Of a DNA stretch of 41,814 nt, positions 22,140 through 31,599 are shown piece after piece (the stretch's first letter is position 1; every line of letters starts with the position of its first letter). The translations under genes were made by a program, and so were the position numbers. The DNA comes from Bacteroidales bacterium (lineage in GTDB: Bacteria > Bacteroidota > Bacteroidia > Bacteroidales > UBA932). The notes under the pieces were generated by a model. That model was not told the DNA's origin. It ran no database searches and saw nothing but the letters and a program-made list of their open reading frames with translations. The stretch covers positions 1-41,814 of the forward strand of contig JAFXQA010000006.1 of assembly GCA_017527415.1 (NCBI GenBank), in the 5' to 3' direction.

Positions 22140-24470
22140 CTATTTCTTTTTACTGAACTTCCTGTATGAGGATTTGCCGCTGCCGGTAGGGCCTCCTGCA
22201 ATGAATTCCCTGCACTGCTGTTCCGTCAGGGCTTCCGCATCGTAGCCCTTGGGGATACGGTAATTCTTGCCGGCGTATTTGATGTATGGCCCATAACGGC
22301 CGTTTATGATGGCGATGTCCGTTCCGGGGAAATCCTTGAGCACGTTGTTCTCGGGGGCCGCTTCTTTCTGGGCTTCGATGGCAACGATGCAGTCCTGGAT
22401 GCCTATCGTTAGAGGGTCTGTCTTACGGGGCAGAGTCACGTTGATGTCTCCATACTTGATGTAGGGGCCGAACTTGCCCTTGGTCACGATGATGTCGGTT
22501 CCGTTGTAATTGCCGACGGTCCTGGGCAGGGCAAGCAGCCCGATCGCTTCTTCCAGGCTTATGGTTTCTATCAGCTGTCCCTTCTCGAGGCTGGCGAAAC
22601 GGCGAGTCTCGCCTTCTCCCTTCTGCACATAAGCGCCGAACTGGCCGTATTTGGCTATAACCTGCATGCCGTCGGCCGGGTCGATGCCGAGCACCCTCTC
22701 GACATGGGTGTACTGTCCGTCATGCATCTTGCTCTCCACCAGGGTGTGGAAAGGAGGGTAGATCTGGCTGAGATAGGTCCTCCAGTCTTCCTTGCCCTCG
22801 GCTATCATGTCGAGATTGTTTTCCACCTCTGCGGTGTAGTTGTAATCCATGATGCGGGGGAAGTTCTCCACAAGGTAATCGGTTACCAGAAGGCCGACGT
22901 CCTGAGGGAGCAGTTTGCCCTTGTCTTCCCCGACCACCTCCTTCTTCCTGCTCGAACTGAGATCCGCGCCTTTCAGTCTGAAATTCACCACGTCCATCTT
23001 CACCCCGTCCCTGTTGCCGGAGGTAATGTAGCCGCGGGTCTTGGTGAGGGTGGTGATGGTAGGTGCGTATGTGGAGGGGCGGCCGATACCAAGTTCTTCC
23101 AGCTTCTTCACGAGGGATGCTTCGGTGTAGCGCTGGGGAGCACGGGTGAATTTGCATTCAGCGTTTATCTCCTTGGCATTCAACACGTCTGCTGCGCGGA
23201 GGTCCGGCACTACGGTGAGCCCGGCCTCTTCTGCAACGTCATCATCACTGCTCTCCATGTAGACCTTCAGGAATCCGTCGAAGAGGATTTCGGAGGCCTC
23301 CGCAGCATAAAGCTCCGGCCGCTTGTCGGATGCGATGCGGATGGTGGTGTTCATCAGCCTGGCCTCAGCCATCTGCGAAGCCACGGTGCGCTTCCAGATG
23401 AGGTTGTAGAGGGCCTTCTCCTGAGTGGATCCGCTGATGTCGGTATGCTCTATGAAGGTAGGCCGTATGGCTTCGTGCGCTTCCTGGGCCCCCTTGCTGC
23501 GGGTGCTGTACTGCCTGGGGTTGGAGTACTCCTCGCCGAAGTTGTCGAGGATGAATTTCTTGGCAGTGCCCAGTGCGAGCGAAGACAGGTTAGTGGAGTC
23601 TGTCCTCATATAGGTGATGAGACCTTTTTCGTAGAGGGTCTGCGCTATGCGCATGGTGGTGCTGACGGGGAAGCGGAGCTTTCGGGATGCTTCCTGCTGC
23701 AGGGTGGAGGTGGTGAAGGGCGGTGCCGGATAGCGGCTGCCTTCCGCCTTGTCTACGGAGGAAATGACATAATTGGCGCCGATGCTATCCTGAAGGAATC
23801 GTTCCGCCTCGCCGGCGCTCTTGAACTTCGTCTCCAGCACACCTTTGAGTGCAGCCCCGGCAGGATTGATGAAACTGCCTTCTATTTTATAGAAAGGTTC
23901 GGGGGTGAAAGCCATTATCTCCCTCTCGCGGTCTACCACAAGGCGCAGGGCGACGCTCTGCACGCGTCCGGCGGACAATCCGCGGTTGATCTTTTTCCAG
24001 AGTATGGGAGAGAGTTCGAACCCGACCAGGCGGTCCAGCACGCGGCGGGCCTGCTGGGCGTTCACCAGGTTCATGTCCACCTCGCGGGGATTGCCGATGG
24101 CGCGCAGGATGGCATCCTTCGTGATCTCGTGGAAGGCTATGCGGCGGGTGCGGGCCTTGTCCAGCCCAAGCGTCTCGCAGAGATGCCAGGAGATGGCTTC
24201 TCCCTCACGGTCTTCATCGGAAGCAAGCCAGATGACGCTTGCCTGGTTTGCGAGCCGGGTGAGTTCGGCCACTACCTTCTTCTTGCCATCCGGGATGACA
24301 TACTCCGGGGTGAACCCACCTTTAATATCTATGCTGAGCTGCTTTTCCTGCAGGTCCCTGATGTGTCCTTCGCTGGCTTTCACCGTGAAACCCTCGCCGA
24401 GGAAGCGTTGGATAGTCCTGGCTTTGGTGGGTGATTCGACTATGACTAAGTTGCCCTCCATAACATTCAA
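22140..24470 (-). CDS. topA: DNA topoisomerase I
   Basis: A type IA topoisomerase of 776 residues that relaxes negative supercoils. The Toprim domain begins with VIVESPTKA, and the acidic DEDREGEAISWHL motif is at about 85-97. The catalytic Tyr287 lies in GLITYMRTDST. The C-terminus has Crpt-type repeats (KFGPYIKYG, RYGPYIKYA, YGQFGAYVQKG) in place of the cysteine zinc ribbons of the E. coli enzyme. An in-frame ATG at 24461 is an equally good start. It diverges from the PBP1A gene. Confidence 0.96.
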   Translation of the reverse strand: MNVMEGNLVIVESPTKARTIQRFLGEGFTVKASEGHIRDLQEKQLSIDIKGGFTPEYVIPDGKKKVVAELTRLANQASVIWLASDEDREGEAISWHLCETLGLDKARTRRIAFHEITKDAILRAIGNPREVDMNLVNAQQARRVLDRLVGFELSPILWKKINRGLSAGRVQSVALRLVVDREREIMAFTPEPFYKIEGSFINPAGAALKGVLETKFKSAGEAERFLQDSIGANYVISSVDKAEGSRYPAPPFTTSTLQQEASRKLRFPVSTTMRIAQTLYEKGLITYMRTDSTNLSSLALGTAKKFILDNFGEEYSNPRQYSTRSKGAQEAHEAIRPTFIEHTDISGSTQEKALYNLIWKRTVASQMAEARLMNTTIRIASDKRPELYAAEASEILFDGFLKVYMESSDDDVAEEAGLTVVPDLRAADVLNAKEINAECKFTRAPQRYTEASLVKKLEELGIGRPSTYAPTITTLTKTRGYITSGNRDGVKMDVVNFRLKGADLSSSRKKEVVGEDKGKLLPQDVGLLVTDYLVENFPRIMDYNYTAEVENNLDMIAEGKEDWRTYLSQIYPPFHTLVESKMHDGQYTHVERVLGIDPADGMQVIAKYGQFGAYVQKGEGETRRFASLEKGQLIETISLEEAIGLLALPRTVGNYNGTDIIVTKGKFGPYIKYGDINVTLPRKTDPLTIGIQDCIVAIEAQKEAAPENNVLKDFPGTDIAIINGRYGPYIKYAGKNYRIPKGYDAEALTEQQCREFIAGGPTGSGKSSYRKFSKKK

Positions 24471-24528
24471 TTTTCTGCAAAGTAAAACACAAACTCGCTA
24501 ATTTTCAAAATTTGTCGGCAAAAAAAAT

Positions 24529-24536
24529 TAACTTTG
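24529..24536 (+). promoter_or_regulatory. Promoter -7 element of the PBP1A gene
   Basis: TAACTTTG is an exact -7 match, with the start codon 24 bases downstream. The only TTTG upstream (24511-24514) is 14 bases away, too near for a typical -33 box. Confidence 0.55.
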
Positions 24537-24560
24537 TAATTCTAATCGAAGATTAAAAAA

Positions 24561-26903
24561 ATGGAAGATACAACCAAGAAAAAGATAGTCAAGTGGTTTT
24601 GGATCCTGGTGACGGCTCCTTTCGTGCTGGTGGCCTTCCTGCTGCTGCTCGTGTGGATGTTTGCCAAGATCCCCTCTTTCGAGGAACTTGAGCATCCGGA
24701 CAGCAAGCTCGCCACCCAGGTGATTGCCGACGGCGGAGAGGTGCTGACCACCTTCCATATAGAGAACCGCACGTTCGTCAGTTACGATGAACTGTCTGCC
24801 AATCTGATTTCGGCCACGATAGCTACCGAAGACGCCCGCTTCCGCAAGCATTCCGGCATCGACACCAAGGGCCTCATCCGCGTGGCGGTGAAGACCATCC
24901 TCATGCGGGACAGCAGCCAGGGCGGCGGTTCCACCATCACCCAGCAGCTTGCCAAGACACTTTACCCCCGCAAGGAAGGCGTAGGCAAGATCGGTATGGT
25001 CTGGATAAAGCTGAAGGAGTGGATAACCGCCGTCAAGCTTGAGCGCAACTATACCAAGGACGAGATCCTGGTGATGTACCTGAACTCTGTTTTCTTCGGC
25101 AGCAGTGCTTATGGTATCCGCGCGGCTTCCGAAACTTTCTTCGACAAGCTGCCTTCCGAACTGACCGTAGAGGAGGCCGCCACGCTTGTGGGCATGGTGA
25201 ACAAACCCACCCGCTACAACCCTGTCATCAATCCGGAAAGGGCTCTCGCACGCCGCAACTTTGTTGTCGGGCAGATGGCCAAGAACAAGTATATCTCCAA
25301 ACACGCCGCCGATTCCATCAAGCAGATTCCTATCAATCTGGTGTATCAGGTGAGGGACCACAACGCCGGCCTGGCGCCGTATTTCCGGGATATGCTCCGC
25401 CGCGACATGAACGCGGAAAAGCCCAAACGCAGCAATTACCAGTATGCCGAGGATTACACCGCGGATTCCCTCCGCTGGCGCGATGATGAACTCTTCGGCT
25501 GGCTGAACAAGAACAAGAAGCCGGGCGGAGAGAAATACAACCTCGACAAAGACGGCCTCCGCATCTACACGACCATCAACTACCGTATGCAGCAGAATGC
25601 TGAGCAGGCCGTTGCCGAGCACCTTGGGAAGAACCTCCAGCCCGCTTTCAACCGGGAGAACAAGTGGAAGCGCAATGCCCCCTTCGCGGGCGACGTGGAC
25701 AAGGCCACGCGCGACCGCCTGATGAGCAACGCCCGCCGCTGGAGCGACCGTTACCGCATTCAGCACAAGGCCGGCGTGTCAGATGCTGAAATCCTTGCCG
25801 GCTTCGACAAGCCGGTGAAGATGAGGGTTTTCGCCTGGAACAAGAAAGGGTACATAGACACGGTGATGACTCCGAACGACTCTATCCTCTGGTACAAGAG
25901 CGTGCTTCGCTGCGGACTGGTGGCTATAGAGCCCGTTACCGGTCATATGAAGGCTTATGTCGGCGGTCCCAACTACCGCTATTTCAAATATGACAACGTC
26001 GGCCAGGGCAAGCGCCAGGTGGGCTCAACCATCAAGCCGTTCCTCTATACCCTCGCAATGCAGGAGGGGATGTCGCCTTGCGACAAGGTCATCAACGTGC
26101 CCCAGTCCTTCATCGCCGGCGACGGCACAGACTGGACACCCCGTTCTACCGACAAGGACGAGTGGATAGGCAAGACGGTCACGCTCAAGTGGGGCCTTAC
26201 CCATTCATCCAACAATATCTCCGCATACCTCATGAAGCAGTTCGGCCCCCATGCCATGGCGGAAATGATGCACAAGATGGGTGTGTACAGCCATCTGGAC
26301 GAGGTATATGCCCTGTGTGTGGGCGCTGCCGATATCTCCATACAGGAGATGGTGGCTGCCTATAACGCCCTGCCTTCGAGGGGCGTGTATATCACTCCGC
26401 TGTACGTCACCCGCATCGAGGACAGCCAGGGGAACGTCCTTTCGGAGTTCACCAACCGCAAGCGGGAGGCAATAGGCGAGAACACCGCCTACCTGATGAT
26501 CAATCTTATGGAAGGGGTGGTGAACCATGGCACCGGCGCCCGGCTGCGTTCCGCATACGGGCTCAAGGGCGAGATCGCCGGCAAGACGGGAACCACCAAC
26601 GACAACTCCGACGGCTGGTTCATCGGTTACACGCCTTCGATCACCTGTGGTGTGTGGGTCGGCGGTGAAGACCGGCAGATACACTTCAATTCCCTTGCAC
26701 TGGGAAGCGGTTCAAACATGGCCCTTCCCATCTGGGGTATATGGATGAAGAAATGCCTGGCGGACGGACTCTTTTCGGAGGCCGACCGTTTCATTGCACC
26801 CGCCGCGGTGAATTTCAGCCTGGACTGCACTGGAGGGGACATCGAGACTACTGATGAAGGCCAGGCGGAGAACAAAAGTGAAGAAGATTATTATTTCGAA
26901 TAG
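24561..26903 (+). CDS. mrcA: Bifunctional penicillin-binding protein 1A
   Basis: A 780-residue class A PBP. A membrane helix at about 13-34 precedes the glycosyltransferase domain, with catalytic Glu90 in ATEDARF and the GGSTITQQLAKTLYP motif (122-136). The transpeptidase domain follows, with Ser489 and Lys492 in GSTIKP, THSSNN as the SxN motif, and KTGTTNDN. It polymerises and crosslinks peptidoglycan in the periplasm. The C-terminus is acidic. The Ddl gene starts one base after its stop, so they form one unit. The symbol mrcA is by homology, and ponA would be equally used. Confidence 0.95.
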   Translation: MEDTTKKKIVKWFWILVTAPFVLVAFLLLLVWMFAKIPSFEELEHPDSKLATQVIADGGEVLTTFHIENRTFVSYDELSANLISATIATEDARFRKHSGIDTKGLIRVAVKTILMRDSSQGGGSTITQQLAKTLYPRKEGVGKIGMVWIKLKEWITAVKLERNYTKDEILVMYLNSVFFGSSAYGIRAASETFFDKLPSELTVEEAATLVGMVNKPTRYNPVINPERALARRNFVVGQMAKNKYISKHAADSIKQIPINLVYQVRDHNAGLAPYFRDMLRRDMNAEKPKRSNYQYAEDYTADSLRWRDDELFGWLNKNKKPGGEKYNLDKDGLRIYTTINYRMQQNAEQAVAEHLGKNLQPAFNRENKWKRNAPFAGDVDKATRDRLMSNARRWSDRYRIQHKAGVSDAEILAGFDKPVKMRVFAWNKKGYIDTVMTPNDSILWYKSVLRCGLVAIEPVTGHMKAYVGGPNYRYFKYDNVGQGKRQVGSTIKPFLYTLAMQEGMSPCDKVINVPQSFIAGDGTDWTPRSTDKDEWIGKTVTLKWGLTHSSNNISAYLMKQFGPHAMAEMMHKMGVYSHLDEVYALCVGAADISIQEMVAAYNALPSRGVYITPLYVTRIEDSQGNVLSEFTNRKREAIGENTAYLMINLMEGVVNHGTGARLRSAYGLKGEIAGKTGTTNDNSDGWFIGYTPSITCGVWVGGEDRQIHFNSLALGSGSNMALPIWGIWMKKCLADGLFSEADRFIAPAAVNFSLDCTGGDIETTDEGQAENKSEEDYYFE

Positions 26904-26904
26904 T

Positions 26905-27921
26905 ATGGGAAAGTACAAGACTATAGCCGTTATCTACGGAAGCGACTCCTCCGAGTGGGAGGTAGCATGCCGCAGCGGTGAATTCACTGCCTCACGTATC
27001 GACGGCGACCGTTACGATGTCTATGAAATTTTCGCCCGTTTCGGCAAGTGGCAGCTGGTTGCCTTCAAGAAAAAGGATGCCATGCGCGTGCCTTTCCCCG
27101 AGGGATCCCGCCCCGAGGTTGACAAGACCGATTTCAGCATCACGGTGCTGGGCGAGAAGGTTCGCTTCGATTATGTGTACATCATGCAGCACGGCGCTCC
27201 CGGTGAGAGCGGCCAGCTCCAGGGCTATCTGGAGATGCTGGGCATCCCCTTCAGCACCTGTTCGTCCGCAGTCAGCGCCATCGCCTTCGACAAATACGCA
27301 TGCAAGAGCTATATCCGGGATCTGGGCATAGTCAAATGCGCACCCGACGCCTTCGTGCACAAAGGCGCAGACCTTGAGGCCTTCTCCGCCCAGGTTGCTT
27401 CTTCGCTCAAGTTCCCCGTATTCGTCAAGCCTACCATAGGCGGGTCCAGTTTCGGAGTGACGATGGTGAAGGATCCTGCCGATGTTGCTACAGCCGTCGG
27501 TTATGCTTTCTCCGAAGGCCCCACCGTGCTTGTGGAGCAGGGAATCAGCGGCCGCGAATTCACATGTGCGGCATACCGCACTTCCTCAGTTGTGCACACC
27601 CTCCCGATCATCGAGATAATCACCGAGAACGAATATTTCGACTATGATGCAAAATACAACGGACACAGCCGCGAGGTGTGCCCCGCCGAGGCTTCGGAGG
27701 ATATTGTGAAGCTTGTGCAGTCCACTACTGCCCGCATTTATGAGAATCTCGACTGCTCCGGACTGGTGCGAATGGATTACATCTTCTCCGAGGATGGCCT
27801 ATACTTCCTGGAAGTTAACACCATACCGGGAATGACCAGCGCATCCCTCGTTCCAAAAATGGTTCGCGCCGCCGGTATCGACATTACGGATTTCCTTTCG
27901 GATATCATAGAAAACGGATAA
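26905..27921 (+). CDS. ddl: D-alanine--D-alanine ligase
   Basis: A 338-residue ATP-grasp enzyme that makes the D-Ala-D-Ala dipeptide of peptidoglycan. Visible family blocks are AVIYGSDSSEWEV at the N-terminus, VYIMQHGAPGESGQLQGYLE (Ddl HGxxGEdG-type), the ATP-grasp strands FPVFVKPTIGGSSFG, EQGISGREFT, and the metal-binding end DYIFSEDGLYFLEVNTIPGM. Glu in the usual HGxxGED appears as GAPGES, a small deviation. ATG 26905 is chosen because it starts the family N-terminus one base after the PBP1A stop. A terminator follows. Confidence 0.95.
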   Translation: MGKYKTIAVIYGSDSSEWEVACRSGEFTASRIDGDRYDVYEIFARFGKWQLVAFKKKDAMRVPFPEGSRPEVDKTDFSITVLGEKVRFDYVYIMQHGAPGESGQLQGYLEMLGIPFSTCSSAVSAIAFDKYACKSYIRDLGIVKCAPDAFVHKGADLEAFSAQVASSLKFPVFVKPTIGGSSFGVTMVKDPADVATAVGYAFSEGPTVLVEQGISGREFTCAAYRTSSVVHTLPIIEIITENEYFDYDAKYNGHSREVCPAEASEDIVKLVQSTTARIYENLDCSGLVRMDYIFSEDGLYFLEVNTIPGMTSASLVPKMVRAAGIDITDFLSDIIENG

Positions 27922-27934
27922 ACCGGAATTCTTT

Positions 27935-27966
27935 TCGCCCATCGGAACACTTCGATGGGCGATTTT
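27935..27966 (+). terminator. Terminator after ddl
   Basis: TCGCCCATCG and CGATGGGCGA form a perfect 10-bp stem (27935-27944 with 27953-27962) with an 8-base loop and four T, 14 bases after the ddl stop. Confidence 0.88.
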
Positions 27967-28035
27967 GTCAAATAAACGTTTACAAACTGCTAAAACGGAT
28001 AATAATCGCTCACTTTGCAGAAAAGAAAAGTGGGT

Positions 28036-29205
28036 ATGAAAATGTTATCCGTAAAACTCTTTGCGCTGGCAGCGGGGCTGCTTTCTGCAATCGCCTGCAA
28101 CCGGGGCGCCGAACCGGTTGGAAAAGAACCAGATGGGGGTTTGATGTCCAAAAGGGACGTGGCCAGGATGCTGTCGGCTCTGCCGCTCGGAGACGGGCAG
28201 CTATATGAGGTTTATGACGCCGTCAGCGCATCATCTGCCAATGGTTACGACGAGGAGTATATGATGTCAGACCTTCTGAGCTCTCCCGGCACCGGAGTGG
28301 GCGGCCGGGGGTCTTCGGCCACGAAGGCATCTTCCTACCAGAAGCCGATCCGTTCAATGATAGAGGACTACCTTGCCTCGCATGTCTCATCTTCCACGAA
28401 GGGCGGAGCGGCGGATGTTCAGCGTTATCTGGATTATCTTCGTGGTTCCGGCATGCAGATATACTGGCCGTATTCCGAAAGCTGGGACGGGAGTACGCTT
28501 CCGCTCATTACCTTCGACCCGGGCAACGGTGCAGAATCAAACTATGCCTATGTAATCACGTCGACGGACAACGGCTATGAGCTTGTGGATTCCGTTTTTG
28601 TGGACGAAACCGTGGCCATGGGCCGTCCTGTATGGGTAATCAACCAGAACGATGATTCGGACTGCGTGCCGCTGGAATCCTTCCTTGGCACCAAATCAAT
28701 ATGGGATTTTGACGATGAGGCCGAAGATGTGGACAGGTATAACCTTTATATAAAAGACTTTACCATGCTCCGCAACTACGACAGCTGGCTGGCCGGTGCA
28801 TCCGAATTCCATTGCTGGGTGGGTGCCGTCAACGGATTCTATGCAACTACAGAAGAAGACCTGAAGAATTATCAGCCCGAGATAACAGACTTCGTGGTAG
28901 TAGTCAAACGCAGTGAGGTGGGCCGGAAGAAGAGTTTCAGGGCGCTACTCGTCACGGATTTTTCGGACCAGCTGGACAAACTTGCCTTCCTGATTGTCGA
29001 AGATGACGGCGGCACAAGAACTAATTGGAAGTGCGCGGCTTCGGTAAAGATCAAATCAAAAACGTATGGCTTCGATATAGACATCCCATATCACAGTTCC
29101 GATGACGTTGTGTGGCGTGGCCAGCTCGGCGCCAGTTATTTCACCAAAGGCAAATCCATCGAAGGCCGTTTCGGAGACGTGAAACTTACTTTTGCACTGG
29201 AATAA
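28036..29205 (+). CDS. Uncharacterised lipoprotein
   Basis: A 389-residue protein with a signal segment ending in a lipobox-like SAIAC at about residues 15-19. The mature part has a Ser/Gly-rich low-complexity stretch near 85-125 and then a globular region (about 130-389) with WPYSESWDG, VWVINQNDDSD and ending KLTFALE. I do not recognise the family. ATG 28036 is preferred because upstream in-frame codons are inside the promoter area. A TCACTTTG near-match to the -7 element at 28010-28017 supports this. It stands alone between the ddl terminator and the hicAB genes. Confidence 0.78.
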   Translation: MKMLSVKLFALAAGLLSAIACNRGAEPVGKEPDGGLMSKRDVARMLSALPLGDGQLYEVYDAVSASSANGYDEEYMMSDLLSSPGTGVGGRGSSATKASSYQKPIRSMIEDYLASHVSSSTKGGAADVQRYLDYLRGSGMQIYWPYSESWDGSTLPLITFDPGNGAESNYAYVITSTDNGYELVDSVFVDETVAMGRPVWVINQNDDSDCVPLESFLGTKSIWDFDDEAEDVDRYNLYIKDFTMLRNYDSWLAGASEFHCWVGAVNGFYATTEEDLKNYQPEITDFVVVVKRSEVGRKKSFRALLVTDFSDQLDKLAFLIVEDDGGTRTNWKCAASVKIKSKTYGFDIDIPYHSSDDVVWRGQLGASYFTKGKSIEGRFGDVKLTFALE

Positions 29206-29249
29206 TTACCCCGGATAGTAACAAATTCGCTACTTTTTATTATTTTTGC

Positions 29250-29435
29250 ATGAAACGGGGAGAGTTAGAACGCATTTTGCGTGCTGAAGGATGCTATCCG
29301 CTTAATACAGGTAAAAAACACGATAAATGGTATTCGCCCAAAACCGGATTATTGGTTTTATTGCCAAGACATGAAGCCAGGGATATACCGATTGGTACTG
29401 TGAATGTTATTCTTAAAAAAGCAGGTATAAAATAA
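29250..29435 (+). CDS. hicA: HicA-family mRNA interferase toxin
   Basis: A 61-residue YcfA/HicA-type protein. The dsRBD-like fold's features are visible: an N-terminal helix (MKRGELERILRAEGC), the catalytic His24 in GKKHDKWYSP, and the ending PIGTVNVILKKAGI. HicA toxins cleave mRNA and are neutralised by HicB. The stop overlaps the HicB start by one base. A TATTTTTG promoter-like element ends one base before the ATG, so the transcript may be leaderless, or TACTTTTT at 29231-29238 is the real -7. The gene is AT-richer than those around it, typical of a transferred module. Confidence 0.9.
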   Translation: MKRGELERILRAEGCYPLNTGKKHDKWYSPKTGLLVLLPRHEARDIPIGTVNVILKKAGIK

Positions 29436-29839
29436 TGACTGTAAATGCAATAATAGAAAAAGGGAACGACGGATTGTTTGCTGTGCGGTCCGAGACTGTG
29501 ATTGGAAGAACGTGCCTATGTGGTTTTGGAGATAGCGTAGAGGACGCAAAAGAAGATTTCCTGATGAGCGTAGATGAAGCAATTGAGGATTCAGATGAAC
29601 AAAAACTGAGTCATCCAAACCGCGCTGATATCAACGTCGTTTTCACCTACGATCTCCCCTCATTTTTCAACTATTTCGACATGTTTAATACGAGCAAATT
29701 CGCATCGTATGCAGGAATCAATGAATCGAAAATGCGTCAATATAAAAGCGGAATATCTTATCCTGGAGAAAAGACCACAAAGAAAATACTGTCTGCTGTC
29801 AGACAGATTGCGGCAGAATTGTCGACGGTAATGCTATAG
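29435..29839 (+). CDS. hicB: HicB-family antitoxin with C-terminal DNA-binding domain
   Basis: A 134-residue antitoxin. The N-terminal HicB fold (about 1-55) has GLFAVRSETVIG and the helix VEDAKEDFLMSVDEAIE. The C-terminal part (about 78-130, SKFASYAGINESKMRQYKSG) looks like a helix-turn-helix, with which such proteins usually repress their own operon. It overlaps hicA by one base and overlaps the convergent U32 peptidase by 6 bases. Like hicA it is AT-rich. Confidence 0.88.
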   Translation: MTVNAIIEKGNDGLFAVRSETVIGRTCLCGFGDSVEDAKEDFLMSVDEAIEDSDEQKLSHPNRADINVVFTYDLPSFFNYFDMFNTSKFASYAGINESKMRQYKSGISYPGEKTTKKILSAVRQIAAELSTVML

Positions 29840-31597
29840 ATGAATGCTCATCTCGCAGGCTTTGCAGTCGAACTGCAGGGCGAGACGGCGGCCGTTGTTG
29901 AGGAGGTAGAGGGGGCCTGATGGCTTAGCGCCCTGGTGTTTCGGGCACATCCCCAGTTCGTACTTGATGCAGTACTTGGATTTCATCAGGACTTGGGCGT
30001 TTCCGGAAGGCAGAGAGGCTTTCGGAGCATTTTGCCGGAACGGCCTGCGAAGCAGCGCGGAGAAAGCCTCTCTGCTTTCCGGAATCTTCATAGAATCCAG
30101 ATCCTCCGCAATCAGACGGCGTATACTGTTGATAGTGGATGCGCTCAGCAGCGGCAAAGCCCCTCCGGGCGCGTCAGAAACCAGCGAATCCACATGGAAA
30201 TGATAGTGAAGGCTGCGCTTGCCTAGCTGCTCACGGAGCATGGCTTCCGCCCGCTCGCGGTTTTCCGCCTTTTCCAGATCCGCCTTGAACGGGCTTGTAA
30301 ACTCCCTTCCATCCTCCGAAACAGCCGTAACATCTATGTTCCATTTTCCGTGCACCCGAACGGAAAGTGCCACGGCGATCTCTCTGTGGCTGGGGTTCCG
30401 GTCAAGTTCCTTCTCGAAAGCGGTATCGATGTTCCGGTACAGGGACAGCCCTTCGCGAAGGCCGTCCACAGGTTTGCAAACAATTGTGTTACAAGAACAT
30501 AAGTCTCCCCTGAAGCCTATAACGCCATTCTTTCCCGCAAAGGCGAATCCGTCTCCGTTGTGCAGCTCCAGGCTCCTGGAGGCGGGTTTCAGCACAATCT
30601 CGGCAGCCTTTTCGTGCCTGCGTACCGAGATGACGGTACCGATGAACTCTCCCATCGACTTCGGGGCGTCCATCGAAGACCATCGACCCCGTTTTCCGTC
30701 GAAAAACAACTCGGTGTAACCTCTGTTGAAAGTCTTCCACGGATCCGGAGCCACCCCGCCGTAAACCTTTCCGGATGAGGCCCTGGCGTATTTGCCCGGA
30801 TCTGCGGCTACAAGGGCATCCAGGGCATCCGAATAATAGCGTGTGATGTTCCGCACGTATGAGGCGCTCTTCAGCCGGCCTTCTATCTTGAAGGAGATGA
30901 CTCCGGCTGCTGCCAGTTCCGGAAGGCGGTCGTGGAGGTTGAAATCTTTCAACGAAAGGAGGGCCTTGTTCCGCACCAGCACCTTGCCGGAACTGTCCAC
31001 AAGGTCGTACATGGAGCGGCAGGCCTGCACGCACTCGCCCCTGTCTGCACTGCGTCCGTCCAGGTATTCGCTCAGGCGGCAATCCCCGCTGTAGCATACG
31101 CAGAGGGCCCCATGCACGAAGCACTCCACCTCGCAGTCCACCTCCCGGCAGATTGCCTGAATGGTGGACAGAGGGAGTTCCCTCTCCAGCACTATCCTGC
31201 TGCATCCGGCATCTGCGCATCGCCTGGCATCTTCCACGGTGCGAATCGCACATTGAGTTGAGGCATGCAGGGGAACGGTGATATCTTCCCAGCCGCAGAT
31301 CCGCAAGTCGCGGATTATGAACGCATCCACTCCGGCAGCCTGTTCGGCGAGCATCTGGCGGTGAACTTCTTCAAGTTCATCGTCCCTGAGGAGTATGTTT
31401 ACGGTAACGAAAACCTTCGCCCCGAACTTGTGGGCATAACCGCACAGCCTGGCAATGTCCTCCACCGTGTTCCAGGCATCTTTCCTTGCCCCGAACTGCG
31501 GCCCGGCGATATATACGGCATCGGCACCGCAGTCAATCGCAGCGATGCCGATGTCAGCATTCCTTGCCGGAGAAAGGAGTTCCAGGCAGGTCTTCAT
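29834..31597 (-). CDS. U32-family peptidase-like protein
   Basis: A 587-residue cytoplasmic protein. The N-terminal barrel begins LELLSPARNADIG and has AVYIAGPQFGAR. The U32 signature ECFVHGALCVCYSGDC with a further cysteine cluster (GECVQACR) is at about 160-195. A C-terminal extension ends with KYCIKYELGMCPKHQG and CKACEM, also cysteine-rich. Named members of this family (RlhA and TrhP of E. coli) modify 23S rRNA or tRNA rather than digest protein, and this long form resembles RlhA most (inference). The gene sits 2 bases upstream of the TPR gene's end, so it lies downstream of it in the same direction. Confidence 0.9.
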   Translation of the reverse strand: MKTCLELLSPARNADIGIAAIDCGADAVYIAGPQFGARKDAWNTVEDIARLCGYAHKFGAKVFVTVNILLRDDELEEVHRQMLAEQAAGVDAFIIRDLRICGWEDITVPLHASTQCAIRTVEDARRCADAGCSRIVLERELPLSTIQAICREVDCEVECFVHGALCVCYSGDCRLSEYLDGRSADRGECVQACRSMYDLVDSSGKVLVRNKALLSLKDFNLHDRLPELAAAGVISFKIEGRLKSASYVRNITRYYSDALDALVAADPGKYARASSGKVYGGVAPDPWKTFNRGYTELFFDGKRGRWSSMDAPKSMGEFIGTVISVRRHEKAAEIVLKPASRSLELHNGDGFAFAGKNGVIGFRGDLCSCNTIVCKPVDGLREGLSLYRNIDTAFEKELDRNPSHREIAVALSVRVHGKWNIDVTAVSEDGREFTSPFKADLEKAENRERAEAMLREQLGKRSLHYHFHVDSLVSDAPGGALPLLSASTINSIRRLIAEDLDSMKIPESREAFSALLRRPFRQNAPKASLPSGNAQVLMKSKYCIKYELGMCPKHQGAKPSGPLYLLNNGRRLALQFDCKACEMSIHL

Positions 31598-31599
31598 CC

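Noticed and set aside
22704..24434. Open frame of 576 codons opposite topA
   Set aside because: Antisense shadow of topA. Composition is His/Gly/Val-rich with no recognisable motif.
24528..25766. Open frame of 412 codons opposite the PBP1A gene
   Set aside because: Antisense to the glycosyltransferase domain, with no support of its own.
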